Assembly (NCBI GenBank): GCA_947504025.1
Contig: CANNFX010000003.1
Span: 248,001 to 312,000, forward strand
DNA length: 64,000 nt
Reading direction: 5' to 3'
Source of the DNA: an uncultured Sphingomonadaceae bacterium
Lineage (GTDB): Bacteria > Pseudomonadota > Alphaproteobacteria > Sphingomonadales > Sphingomonadaceae
Shown here: in pieces, positions 56,099 through 63,839 of the stretch
How positions within the stretch are numbered: position 1 is the first letter of the stretch
How the letters are laid out: the number at the start of each line of letters is the position of its first letter
Made by a program: the position numbers and the translations under genes
The notes under the pieces: generated by a model
Seen by the model: only the letters and a program-made list of their open reading frames with translations
The model's database searches: none
What the model was told of the DNA's origin: nothing

Positions 56099-56174
56099 TT
56101 CACCTCATATGGTTGCGGTGAAGCGTTCTCTATATGCGACGAATGAACGGTCTGTGAACCCTCACATTAAACGC

Positions 56175-56200
56175 AAAACGGGAGCGATTTCTCGCCCCCG
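56175..56200 (-). terminator. Terminator after the M56 peptidase gene
   Basis: On the minus strand CGGGGGCGA, loop GAAA, TCGCTCCCG form a 9-base stem (one G-T pair; plus-strand 56179-56200), followed at once by TTTT (56178-56175). It lies about 40 bases after the stop of the M56 gene and separates it from creD. Confidence 0.7.
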
Positions 56201-56240
56201 TCACGCCTTGGTAATTACCGGTAAGGGAACCAACCGGTGA

Positions 56241-57800
56241 TTAGCCTTCAGCAGCAAGTTCCTTGATCTTCTTATCGAGCGCCTTCAGAACTTCCTTACG
56301 CATATCCTTCGGGATGCTATCGTCTTCAGCAATCTCATCACGCGCTTCCCGGATCCCGGCGAGCGCTTCACCCACGATCTCGCTGTTGCAGAGAATCTCC
56401 ACATCCTCGGAGTCTTCACCAACGAAAGCGCTTCCACCACGGCTGTCACATTTAACTTTGACCATGGCTGCTTCTTTACCGGCGTCTTTCATCCGCAGCA
56501 CAGCGATTTCACGTTGAACTTCCGCTTGGATCCTGGCCATATCAACTTCTTCCATGGCTTCGTGCACGGCTTCCATGGCTTCGTGCATCTCTTCCCTGCT
56601 CATCTCCATCTCCGCCTTATTGATGGCGATGACTTTCCGTACTTCACGCTTCTTGCCGTCATCGTCCTTGATGACCCAAGTGCTGACACGCCGTTCATTG
56701 CCATCTTCGTCAGTCTCAATAACAACATCGGCATCTTGGGGAGCCACGGGAGCCACAGCCGGTGCCGGAGGCGCTGGTGGCACCATGGGAGCAGCTGGGG
56801 CAGCCGGAGCAGTTGGAACCGCCGGAGCCGCAGCCGGAGTTGGTACTTCGGCGTAACTGATCGAAGCGGTGAGCGGCAATGCAAGGGCAGCGCCGCACAG
56901 TAGAATGCGACTAGAAATACGGCGGCGGCGTGACAAGTTATTCATGTTCAAGCTCCTCAAACGGTGGATTATCGATTTTTCGCCAAGCACTGGACACGCC
57001 ATAGGTGCGGCCAATGCGAGATGGGGGCCAGCAGCAAAGCTGGCGATGACTTGGCCGTAATCGGCACGCTCCTGCGCGGGGCGCCCTGCCATTACTCGTG
57101 CATCGCACGCGGCCTCCTGGTCGCGGCGCATTGCGCGCCAGCCCACCCAGGCAATCGGGTTAAACCAGTGCAATGCAAGCAGCAGTTGCGCGGCAAAGTT
57201 GGCGAGAATATCGCCGCCGCGGTGGTGCGCCAGCTCGTGCGCAATCGCCAGATCACGTGCCTTGCGGTCGCCCAAATGCATAAAGCGTGGCGGCAAAGCG
57301 ACCACACGGTCGCGCAGGCCAAATGCCACAGGTGCAGCAACTTCGGGCGTTTCAACAAAGCGGATATTGCCTTCTTCGCCGACTGGAACGGCCTCCTCGA
57401 GAAGCATCGTTCGCATCTGACGATATTGTACAACACGCCACACCAGGAAGACTGCGCCCATTGCCAACCAAACGGAGATGATGACCCCGGCCCAATCAAA
57501 TGGCACCGGTGTCGGAGCAGCGGCAGCGCGCTCAATGATGAAGGCCGAGTGTTCAGAAGCGGTCGAAGTATGAACTGGAAGGGCTGCAGGCGCTTCAGTT
57601 GGCGCAAAGACGGCTGGCAAGGTGATCGGCGGTAAAATCAGCCGCAGGATTGGCAAAAGCCAAAGCGCATAAGCAGCCTGTGCGCCGAACATCCGCGATA
57701 TAGGTCGGCGGAGCACCAACACCAACGCGATCAGAACACCGGTCCAGACCAGAGTGTCGAGCAGCCATTGACTGTTTTCGGAGCTAAAAAGGGCACTCAT
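56241..57800 (-). CDS. M56-family (BlaR1/MecR1-type) membrane metallopeptidase with a coiled-coil tail
   Basis: Zinc peptidase of 519 residues partnering the BlaI repressor encoded upstream. Membrane spans at about 13-31, 43-60 and 105-123 precede the zinc site His188-Glu189-Leu-Ala-His192 in AHELAHHRGG and RRDQEAACDARVM. A span near 300-320 leads to a Pro/Ala-rich linker (about 320-352), then an acidic, Met/Glu-rich coiled coil (about 395-440, SREEMHEAMEAVHEAMEEV) and two cysteines. There is no penicillin-binding sensor domain as in BlaR1, so the signal sensed should be different. It overlaps the repressor gene by 4 bases. Confidence 0.9.
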   Translation of the reverse strand: MSALFSSENSQWLLDTLVWTGVLIALVLVLRRPISRMFGAQAAYALWLLPILRLILPPITLPAVFAPTEAPAALPVHTSTASEHSAFIIERAAAAPTPVPFDWAGVIISVWLAMGAVFLVWRVVQYRQMRTMLLEEAVPVGEEGNIRFVETPEVAAPVAFGLRDRVVALPPRFMHLGDRKARDLAIAHELAHHRGGDILANFAAQLLLALHWFNPIAWVGWRAMRRDQEAACDARVMAGRPAQERADYGQVIASFAAGPHLALAAPMACPVLGEKSIIHRLRSLNMNNLSRRRRISSRILLCGAALALPLTASISYAEVPTPAAAPAVPTAPAAPAAPMVPPAPPAPAVAPVAPQDADVVIETDEDGNERRVSTWVIKDDDGKKREVRKVIAINKAEMEMSREEMHEAMEAVHEAMEEVDMARIQAEVQREIAVLRMKDAGKEAAMVKVKCDSRGGSAFVGEDSEDVEILCNSEIVGEALAGIREARDEIAEDDSIPKDMRKEVLKALDKKIKELAAEG

Positions 57801-58198
57801 TTCCTGAGCTCCTTCAGCAACGTCTCCATTTCGGCGATATCCGCATCAGTCAGCGCCTCCTGTTCGGCAAGGTGTGCGAACAGCGGGGCTGCGCGTCCGC
57901 CAAACAACCGGTCGACCAAACGGCGAGACTCGCCGCCAAGATAATCTGTGCGTGCAAGCACTGGACGGTACAGGAAACGCCGGCCATCTGGCTCTGTCGC
58001 TATCGCTTGTTTCGTCACAAGGCGCGATAGCAGCGTCTTGACTGTGGCAAGCGACCAGTCACGTGACTGGCAAACTTCTTCGCAAACCTCGGCAGCGGTC
58101 AACGGGCTGCGTACCCACAGCGCCTCCATAACCGCATATTCCGCTTCACTAATGCGTTCGGGCTTACCATCTGCCATCGTATTTGCACCATCCGTCAT
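57797..58198 (-). CDS. BlaI/MecI/CopY-family transcriptional repressor
   Basis: Winged-helix repressor of 133 residues. The DNA-binding part ISEAEYAVMEALWVRSPLTA, then DWSLATVKTLLSRLVTKQAI, is characteristic, and the C-terminal helices (about 90-130) should dimerise. In the classic system the M56 peptidase cleaves the repressor to lift repression. The ATG at 58198 has GAGG a few bases upstream; Met8 at 58177 is an alternative. It sits just behind a promoter with two matching dyads, which implies autoregulation together with the peptidase gene. Confidence 0.93.
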   Translation of the reverse strand: MTDGANTMADGKPERISEAEYAVMEALWVRSPLTAAEVCEEVCQSRDWSLATVKTLLSRLVTKQAIATEPDGRRFLYRPVLARTDYLGGESRRLVDRLFGGRAAPLFAHLAEQEALTDADIAEMETLLKELRK

Positions 58199-58220
58199 AT
58201 GGACCTCATCAGTCTGCGAT

Positions 58221-58253
58221 TACATCTGTAGGCCAATCGACTACGTTTGTAAA
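58221..58253 (-). promoter_or_regulatory. BlaI-type operator pair overlapping the blaI-M56 promoter
   Basis: TACATCTGTA (58221-58230) and TACGTTTGTA (58242-58251) match the TACAnnTGTA dyad of BlaI/MecI (the second with one mismatch), centres 21 bases apart, on one helix face. On the minus strand TTTACA (58253-58248, 5 of 6 to -35) and TACAGA (58230-58225, weak -10) are 17 bases apart, so each dyad covers one promoter box. Confidence 0.75.
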
Positions 58254-58289
58254 CATGAAGCTTGGATGAATGCATTGAGCGCCTTGTGA

Positions 58290-58579
58290 TCAAATCCTAT
58301 AAAGAGCTAACCTGAGTTGAAACTCAGCCGGGACTTCGAGGTGATGCGGCTCCTCGGGCGGGACAATCACAATGTCACCCTCGCCCAGCGGCTGATTAGG
58401 CTTCACTGGTGATTGCCAGACGAATTGCAAACTTCCGCTGAGGATGTGCAGCTTACCCCACACGCCGGCCTTCAGACTATGATCCTTTAGCAGCCCTGCT
58501 GGTTCGATGATCTGTCCAGCACGCCAAGATCCCTTAGCAATGAAACACCTTCTGGTAGCGCCGAATACGATACGCTCAA
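58290..58579 (-). pseudogene. Frameshifted DUF1971 (YeaR/TehB-like cupin) gene
   Basis: Reading begins at a TTG at 58579 overlapping the upstream stop (TTGA) and gives ALPEGVSLLRDLGVLD, the usual start of DUF1971, then runs into a stop. The next frame continues as IIEPAGLLKDHSLKAGVWGK, LHILSGSLQFVW and VPPEEPHHLEV to a TGA at 58290. The break lies near 58513-58518 and is consistent with loss of one base; a total of 290 bases is one short of 97 codons. Either a true recent loss or a sequencing error. In E. coli the family member YeaR is nitrate/NO-responsive, which suits the globin and NsrR-type neighbours. Confidence 0.7.
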
Positions 58580-59031
58580 GGCAGGATTACCATACAGATT
58601 ATTGCAATCGCCACACCGAAGAAAGCCACACTAATCGGGACGATCAGAACCTGCCCGAAAACGGCTTTGCGGTTCATAATTCCGGTCCAGGTTTGCAGCC
58701 CCCTGCCCAGGCTCAAGGGTGACTTTTTCTCCTGTCCACCTACGCCCGATAGGATTCTCGCCAGACCAAAATACATCGCGGAATAGAGAACCGAGACGAC
58801 AATCGCGAAGATCGCGTGCCCGCTTCCGCCGGTGGCTGCGAAAATCGCCATAAAGAAGATTCCGTAGCATGCCAGCATTCCAAGCCATACGCTCGACGGC
58901 AATTCAAAACCCGCTTGCAAATCATGACTTGGGCCACTGAATTGGGTCAATCCCGAGAGCGCGGCGGGTTCGTCTAGCAAAGGCAGTTCATTGGCCAGCT
59001 CTTGCGATGAACGGTCACTATCATGAAACAT
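58576..59031 (-). CDS. Small membrane protein of unknown function in the globin operon
   Basis: Protein of about 151 residues. A soluble N-terminal 45 residues (SQELANELPLLDEPAALSG) precede three hydrophobic spans: about 48-68 (VWLGMLACYGIFFMAIFAAT), 72-92 (HAIFAIVVSVLYSAMYFGL) and 128-150 (GQVLIVPISVAFFGVAIAII). I recognise no family. The ATG at 59031 has AGGAAAGG upstream and overlaps the globin gene end by 11 bases; its stop overlaps the TTG of the DUF1971 gene. It is thus in the middle of a coupled three-gene operon. Confidence 0.75.
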   Translation of the reverse strand: MFHDSDRSSQELANELPLLDEPAALSGLTQFSGPSHDLQAGFELPSSVWLGMLACYGIFFMAIFAATGGSGHAIFAIVVSVLYSAMYFGLARILSGVGGQEKKSPLSLGRGLQTWTGIMNRKAVFGQVLIVPISVAFFGVAIAIICMVILP

Positions 59032-59497
59032 GGGGCAATTCCTTTCCTGCATTAATCCCAGCCACACCGTCCCGTACGGTTGAAGTTCCGAGCAGAAGGC
59101 TGTTCGCAATATTGCGTGCCTTTGCGCCGACTTCCATCGTGGCTTCGTGATGAGTTTCGATCTCTTTGAGCGTTGAATAGAATAGTTCGAGCCAACGCTT
59201 GAAATGGGCAAATTCCAACTCTGAAATGGCCATGTGTTTCTGCATCGGGCTGCCGGAATATTCGCCGGCATTATGCAGTATGGAACGCCAAAAGATCTTC
59301 ATTCGGCCAAGATGCCTGGGCCAGTCTTCGATACGCTTTTCAAAAATCGGCCCAAGCAAGGGATCGGCCCGCACCCGGCCGTAAAATTGCTCAACCATCA
59401 GAGAGATGTATGCGTTGTCGATTCCAGACGCCTCAGCCTCTTCCTGCTTCTTTCGGCGCGCTGCCGCTGCGTATTCGGATGGTGATAGGTCGGACAT
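59021..59497 (-). CDS. Group III truncated haemoglobin
   Basis: Small globin of 158 residues with an added 15-residue basic N terminus. The pattern QFYGRVRADPLLGPIFEKRI, then MKIFWRSILHNAGEYSGSPM, His88 (the probable proximal haem ligand) in QKHMAISELEF, and HFKRWLELFYSTL fits group III truncated haemoglobins (Ctb-like). Ctb in Campylobacter is controlled by a nitrosative-stress regulator. Here the divergent gene is an NsrR-type Rrf2 regulator, which supports a role in NO or reactive nitrogen handling. The first gene of its operon. Confidence 0.9.
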   Translation of the reverse strand: MSDLSPSEYAAAARRKKQEEAEASGIDNAYISLMVEQFYGRVRADPLLGPIFEKRIEDWPRHLGRMKIFWRSILHNAGEYSGSPMQKHMAISELEFAHFKRWLELFYSTLKEIETHHEATMEVGAKARNIANSLLLGTSTVRDGVAGINAGKELPHVS

Positions 59498-59574
59498 GAC
59501 GGGCCTTTAATTGGTAGATGGTATACCCATTAAAGGCTGTTGCGCGGCAAAGCAATATCTAATATACCACTTTT
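59498..59574. promoter_or_regulatory. Divergent globin/Rrf2 promoter region with two GGTATA boxes
   Basis: The 77-base gap holds GGTATACC (59520-59527), a perfect 8-base palindrome, and an inverted TATACC (59563-59568). The first lies where the -10 of the globin operon could be, the second next to TAATAT (59560-59565), a candidate -10 for the Rrf2 gene only about 10 bases before its ATG. No ribosome-binding site precedes that ATG, so its mRNA may be leaderless. Operator role inferred. Confidence 0.45.
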
Positions 59575-60006
59575 ATGCAGTTGAGCTTACAAACAGATTA
59601 CGCGCTTCGCACTCTGATGACTCTGGCTGCCGCCGACAGTCAATTGACGGTCGACTGGATCGCGTCGCGTTATGACATTTCTCGTAACCACCTCGCCAAA
59701 GTTGCGCAGCGGCTACAGTCAGATGGATATGTGCAGACAACGCGAGGGCGGAATGGCGGCATGCGTCTCGCCAGACCAGCAGATCAGATCAATGTCGGTG
59801 AACTGGTGCGCAATTTCGAAAACCTTCAAGCCTTTGTCGGTTGCATGGATGGCGGCCCTGGTTGCGCGATCAATGCAGCCTGCGGGCTGAAGCCTGTTCT
59901 TGCCGGGGCTCTTGATCAATTCTTGTCACATTTGGACAACTTCACGGTCGCCGATATAACCGGGAAACCAAGCACACTCATCGAGCAGCTCAGTCTGGTC
60001 GATTGA
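59575..60006 (+). CDS. Rrf2-family transcriptional regulator, NsrR type
   Basis: Regulator of 143 residues with an N-terminal winged helix (LTVDWIASRYDISRNHLAKV, TTRGRNGGMRLARP) and three conserved cysteines Cys90, Cys97 and Cys103 in FVGCMDGGPGCAINAACGLK, spaced almost as in NsrR, where they hold an NO-sensitive iron-sulphur cluster. The LKPVLAGALDQFLSHLDNF helix should make the dimer. Its likely targets are itself and the divergent globin operon. NsrR versus another Rrf2 sensor (e.g. IscR-like) is inferred from Cys spacing and context. Confidence 0.88.
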   Translation: MQLSLQTDYALRTLMTLAAADSQLTVDWIASRYDISRNHLAKVAQRLQSDGYVQTTRGRNGGMRLARPADQINVGELVRNFENLQAFVGCMDGGPGCAINAACGLKPVLAGALDQFLSHLDNFTVADITGKPSTLIEQLSLVD

Positions 60007-60045
60007 TGTGTCAGCAACCCCGTTTTCGTGGAGTTACCGTTCCAA

Positions 60046-60693
60046 ATGTTCAAGCGTCTAATCCTCACGGCTTGCGCCCTATTGATGTTCTCTAGTTCTG
60101 GCGCGTTCGCACAGGAAACGCTCGACGCGGCGCCGCCTCCAGAGACAACCCAGGTTATTCTTGAAACAACAGCCGGTGACATAACCGTCGCGATCGAGAT
60201 CGAAAGGGCGCCAATTACGGCAGCCAATTTCCTCAAATACGTCGATGAAGGCCGATTTGACGGGATAGTTTTCTACCGAGCGATGCAGCTCGATTGGGGA
60301 GATCAGCCCAACGGCCTCGTCCAAGCAGGCACGCAATATGACCCCAAGCGTATCCTGCCGCCTATCGCGCATGAGCGGACCACCGAAACCGGCGTCCTGC
60401 ATCTGCGCGGCGCCCTGTCGATGGCGCGCAACGAACCGGGTACTGCAACCGGTGATTTCTCGATCATGCTGCAAGACCAGCCCGGCATGAACGCCGATCC
60501 CGAAAATCCCGATCCCAACTGGCAAGAAGGCTACGCCGCCTTCGGCTATGTGATCGAGGGCATGGAAATAATCGAAGCCATCCACGCCGCGCCGACCGAT
60601 CCGGACAAAGGCGAAGGCTGGATGAAAGGCCAGATGCTGGCCGAGCCAGTGGTTATTGTGAAGGCGCGGAGGGCAAACATCGCCGAGCCATAG
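60046..60693 (+). CDS. Periplasmic peptidyl-prolyl cis-trans isomerase (cyclophilin type)
   Basis: Secreted cyclophilin of 215 residues. The signal peptide ends in SSGAFAQ. The cyclophilin domain runs from VILETTAGDITVAIEIE to VVIVKARR and has ITAANFLKYVDEGRFDG, VFYRAM, RGALSMARNEP, DFSIMLQ and AFGYVIEGMEIIEAI. The bacterial PpiA-like variation RNEPGTAT near the active site is visible. It assists folding of periplasmic or outer-membrane proteins. The ATG at 60046 fits the signal peptide; a GTG at 60028 is less likely. Confidence 0.92.
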   Translation: MFKRLILTACALLMFSSSGAFAQETLDAAPPPETTQVILETTAGDITVAIEIERAPITAANFLKYVDEGRFDGIVFYRAMQLDWGDQPNGLVQAGTQYDPKRILPPIAHERTTETGVLHLRGALSMARNEPGTATGDFSIMLQDQPGMNADPENPDPNWQEGYAAFGYVIEGMEIIEAIHAAPTDPDKGEGWMKGQMLAEPVVIVKARRANIAEP

Positions 60694-60732
60694 GAATAGT
60701 AAATTCAACAAGGGCACCGACGGAGTTCACAA

Positions 60733-61245
60733 TTGGCCTTTGATTACGACAAATTCTACGAAGAAAACCCGTCCGGATTGGGTGATCCGACTCAAATTTT
60801 TGTAGATTTTTTCAAGGAGAGAGCTGGCGCGCCTTTGCGTGTACTCGACCTCGGCTGTGGCCAGGGGCGAGACGCATTATTTATTGCAAGATTAGGGCAT
60901 AGCGTAGTCGGCGTTGATATCTCGCCAAACGGCATTCGTGAATTGATCGCCACAGCCAAGAAGGAAAGCTTGGATATTGAGGGGATCACGGCGGACATCG
61001 TCACATTCGTTCCGCAGGGCCAATTCGATGTAGTTCTCGTCGATCGCACGTTGCACATGCTTCCTGAAGCTCCACGGCTCGAAGTACTCGAACGGCTAGT
61101 CCAAAGCATTTCCGAAGACGGTTGGGTTCTTATTGCGGATGAAACATCGAATATTCCAAGATTCAAGGAAGTACTGGAAACCAGTGCCTTTTCCTGGAAG
61201 ATCGAGCTAGCCGTGCGAGGAAATTTATTCGCTCGGCGCACATAA
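60733..61245 (+). CDS. Class I SAM-dependent methyltransferase (TehB-like)
   Basis: Methyltransferase of 170 residues. SAM motif VLDLGCGQGRDALFIA, GVDISPNGI and FDVVLVDRTLHML match the TehB/UbiE-like Rossmann fold. The TTG at 60733 has a GGAG site 9 bases upstream and no ATG fits, so TTG is the probable start. The FYEENPSGLGDPTQIF N terminus fits small TehB-like enzymes involved in thiopurine or metalloid detoxification; substrate unknown. It converges with the DUF3703 gene. Confidence 0.85.
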   Translation: MAFDYDKFYEENPSGLGDPTQIFVDFFKERAGAPLRVLDLGCGQGRDALFIARLGHSVVGVDISPNGIRELIATAKKESLDIEGITADIVTFVPQGQFDVVLVDRTLHMLPEAPRLEVLERLVQSISEDGWVLIADETSNIPRFKEVLETSAFSWKIELAVRGNLFARRT

Positions 61246-61272
61246 TTTCACGCGCAAAGTTAGCGAGCAGCT

Positions 61273-61620
61273 TTAACGATTTTCGGCAATAATCTTCGCT
61301 AGATCATCTGGGACAGGCATCGGCTTGATAGGGCTGACATTCGTACCACCGGTATTGCCAGTGGGTATGAAACCTAATGCAGTTTTTGTTGCAGCCCCGG
61401 CAAGCCGGATCACTTGGCCAAACATCTCACGATAATCGCGCCGCTTCCACGCCCATTCGAACATAGCTCCGTGAACAGCGACATGCTGCCGTGTCGAATA
61501 TTGGCTCAAGATATGTGCACGTTCCAGATAAGAAAATGCAGCATCCATATCGCCACTTTTCTCGCATTGAACAGCCTGCGCCAATTCAGCGTGCACAAAA
61601 GATGTCAGCGCCGAAGACAT
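61273..61620 (-). CDS. DUF3703 protein coupled to sdhA
   Basis: Protein of 115 residues, all alpha and cytosolic, with AYLERAHILSQ-type (here FSYLERAHILSQYSTRQHV), the MFGQVIRLAGAATKTALGF helix and the C-terminal GNTGG...PMPVPDDL motif of DUF3703. Its function is unknown in all relatives. The ATG at 61620 follows the sdhA TGA by one base, so it is a terminal gene of the sdh operon; a start at 61659 inside sdhA is unlikely. Confidence 0.8.
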   Translation of the reverse strand: MSSALTSFVHAELAQAVQCEKSGDMDAAFSYLERAHILSQYSTRQHVAVHGAMFEWAWKRRDYREMFGQVIRLAGAATKTALGFIPTGNTGGTNVSPIKPMPVPDDLAKIIAENR

Positions 61621-61621
61621 A

Positions 61622-63445
61622 TCAATAAACCCGCTTCTTTGGCGTGATATACTCCGCATCGTCCGTGAGCGTGTATTCGTGGACCGGGCGGTAGTCGATC
61701 GTTACCTTGCCGCCTTGGCCGCCCCAACCTTCGAACCAGGCTGCGGTGTGCTTCATCCACTTCTTATCGTCACGCTCTGGGAAGTCTTCATGTGCATGGG
61801 CGCCGCGGCTTTCCTTGCGGTTTTCCGCGCAGGCCATCGTCACAACAGACTGCGCCATCAGATTGTCCAGCTCAAGCGTCTCGATCAGATCCGAGTTCCA
61901 GATCAACGAACGGTCGGACACATGAATGTCTTCCATCCGCTTGTTCGTCTTGGCCATCATGTCGACGCCTTCGGACAGCAGCTTGCTGTCGCGGAAAACG
62001 GCAGCGTGCTTCTGCATTGTCTTCTGCATCTCGCCGCGCACTTCTGCCGTTGGCGAACCACCTTGCGCGTGACGGAAATGGTCGAGCCGCGCTAGCGCCA
62101 TATCGGCGCTGTCCGCTGGCAAGCTATCGTGGGCAGTACCCGGTTTGATCAGTTCCTTCAGACGGTGACCGGTTGCGCGGCCAAACACCACGAGATCGAT
62201 CAGCGAGTTGGAGCCAAGACGGTTTGCACCGTGAACCGACACACACGCCGCTTCGCCAACAGCAAACAAGCCTGGGACAACAGTATCGGCATTGCCATCC
62301 TTGCCGATTGTCACGACTTCGCCGTGATAATTACAAGGGACGCCGCCCATATTATAATGGACCGTCGGCGTAACGGGGATCGGCTGACGCGTCAGATCGA
62401 CGCCTGCGAAAATCTTACCGCTTTCGGTAATGCCCGGCAGACGTTCTGCCAGCACCTCGGGTGCAATGTGGTCAAGATGAAGGAAGATATGGTCGCCCTC
62501 CGGCCCTACGCCGCGCCCTTCGCGCATTTCCAGCGCCATCGAGCGTGACACGACATCGCGCGATGCGAGATCTTTCGCCGACGGGGCATAGCGTTCCATG
62601 AAGCGTTCGCCTTCGGAGTTGGTCAAATAGCCACCCTCCCCGCGTGCGCCTTCGGTAATCAGCACGCCTGCACCGTAAATCCCGGTCGGGTGGAACTGGA
62701 CGAACTCCATATCCTGCAAAGGCAAGCCAGCGCGCAGCACCATGCCGCCGCCGTCACCGGTGCAAGTATGGGCCGATGTCGCAGTGAAATAGCTGCGGCC
62801 ATAACCGCCGGTTGCGAGCACGACCGAATGCGCGCGGAAACGGTGGATCGAACCATCGTCCATGCACAGCGCAATCACGCCCACGCATTTGCCGTCTTTC
62901 ATGATCAGGTCGATCGCGAAATATTCGATGAAGAAGTCCGCGTCATACTTCAGGCTCTGCTGATACAGCGCGTGGAGCATTGCGTGGCCGGTACGGTCAG
63001 CCGCGGCGCAGGTGCGCTGGACCGGAGGCCCTTCGCCCATATTCTGCATATGCCCGCCAAACGGACGCTGATAGATCGTGCCGTCGTCGTTGCGGCTGAA
63101 CGGAACGCCGGCGTGCTCAAGCTCGTAAACCGCCTGAGGAGCCTCGCGGACGAGATATTCAATCGCGTCCTGGTCACCCAGCCAATCGGCACCCTTCACC
63201 GTGTCATACATATGCCACGACCAGTGGTCCGGCGTGTTGTTGCCGAGCGAAGCAGCGATACCGCCCTGCGCCGCAACAGTGTGCGAACGGGTCGGAAATA
63301 CCTTGGAGATGCAAGCCGTGCGCAGACCGCTTTCGGCCGCGCCCATTGTCGCGCGCAGACCCGAACCGCCAGCACCGACGACGACGACGTCATAGGTGTG
63401 ATCGATAATCTTGTAGGCAGGTTGATTAGTGTCACCAGTGGACAT
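61622..63445 (-). CDS. sdhA: Succinate dehydrogenase flavoprotein subunit
   Basis: FAD subunit of complex II, 607 residues. The FAD Rossmann motif [16 protein letters not shown], covalent-FAD His in [13 protein letters not shown], substrate-binding HPTGIYGAG and the [16 protein letters not shown] loop are all present. It oxidises succinate to fumarate and feeds ubiquinone. The ATG at 63445 is 1 base after the sdhD stop. The iron-sulphur subunit sdhB is not between sdhA and the next gene, so it must be elsewhere. Confidence 0.96.
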   Translation of the reverse strand: MSTGDTNQPAYKIIDHTYDVVVVGAGGSGLRATMGAAESGLRTACISKVFPTRSHTVAAQGGIAASLGNNTPDHWSWHMYDTVKGADWLGDQDAIEYLVREAPQAVYELEHAGVPFSRNDDGTIYQRPFGGHMQNMGEGPPVQRTCAAADRTGHAMLHALYQQSLKYDADFFIEYFAIDLIMKDGKCVGVIALCMDDGSIHRFRAHSVVLATGGYGRSYFTATSAHTCTGDGGGMVLRAGLPLQDMEFVQFHPTGIYGAGVLITEGARGEGGYLTNSEGERFMERYAPSAKDLASRDVVSRSMALEMREGRGVGPEGDHIFLHLDHIAPEVLAERLPGITESGKIFAGVDLTRQPIPVTPTVHYNMGGVPCNYHGEVVTIGKDGNADTVVPGLFAVGEAACVSVHGANRLGSNSLIDLVVFGRATGHRLKELIKPGTAHDSLPADSADMALARLDHFRHAQGGSPTAEVRGEMQKTMQKHAAVFRDSKLLSEGVDMMAKTNKRMEDIHVSDRSLIWNSDLIETLELDNLMAQSVVTMACAENRKESRGAHAHEDFPERDDKKWMKHTAAWFEGWGGQGGKVTIDYRPVHEYTLTDDAEYITPKKRVY

Positions 63446-63446
63446 T

Positions 63447-63830
63447 TCAGGCGCCTCCAAGCGCAAGACGGACAATACAGAATACGCCGAACAACGCGCC
63501 GCCAAGCGCGGCAAAGTTCAGCAATGTAAGCAGGGCAAACTTGTTGCCCGATGTGTGGATGTAATCTTCCATCAAGACCTGCAGGCCAAGCCGTGCGTGC
63601 CAGAAGGTCGAGATAATCAACAGTGCCATCGCAGTGGCCGAGATCGGTTCCGCCAGCCAAGCGCTGACCGTGCCATAGGACAGGTCTTTCATCAGTAGAA
63701 GCGAGACGATGAACCACAGCGCCAGCACCAGATTGCCGACAGCAGTAAACCGCTGGATCAACCAGTGATGCGCACCCTCGCGGGCCGAGCCGAGGCCGCG
63801 AACGCGGCCGATGGATGTTCCGTTACCCAT
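63447..63830 (-). CDS. sdhD: Succinate dehydrogenase membrane anchor subunit
   Basis: Membrane anchor of 127 residues with three spans (about 28-48, 60-80 and 97-120) and the [15 protein letters not shown] motif, which carries the haem-b/quinone-site histidine. The N terminus [16 protein letters not shown] (here [15 protein letters not shown]) is usual for alphaproteobacterial SdhD. It works with SdhC in the complex II membrane domain. Confidence 0.94.
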   Translation of the reverse strand: MGNGTSIGRVRGLGSAREGAHHWLIQRFTAVGNLVLALWFIVSLLLMKDLSYGTVSAWLAEPISATAMALLIISTFWHARLGLQVLMEDYIHTSGNKFALLTLLNFAALGGALFGVFCIVRLALGGA

Positions 63831-63839
63831 GTCTAAATC

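Noticed and set aside
56964..57635. Plus-strand reading frame of 223 codons opposite the M56 peptidase gene
   Set aside because: Antisense to a gene with clear zinc-site motifs and no protein features of its own.
62690..63529. Plus-strand reading frame of 279 codons opposite sdhA
   Set aside because: Shadow of sdhA; Arg/His-rich with no motif.
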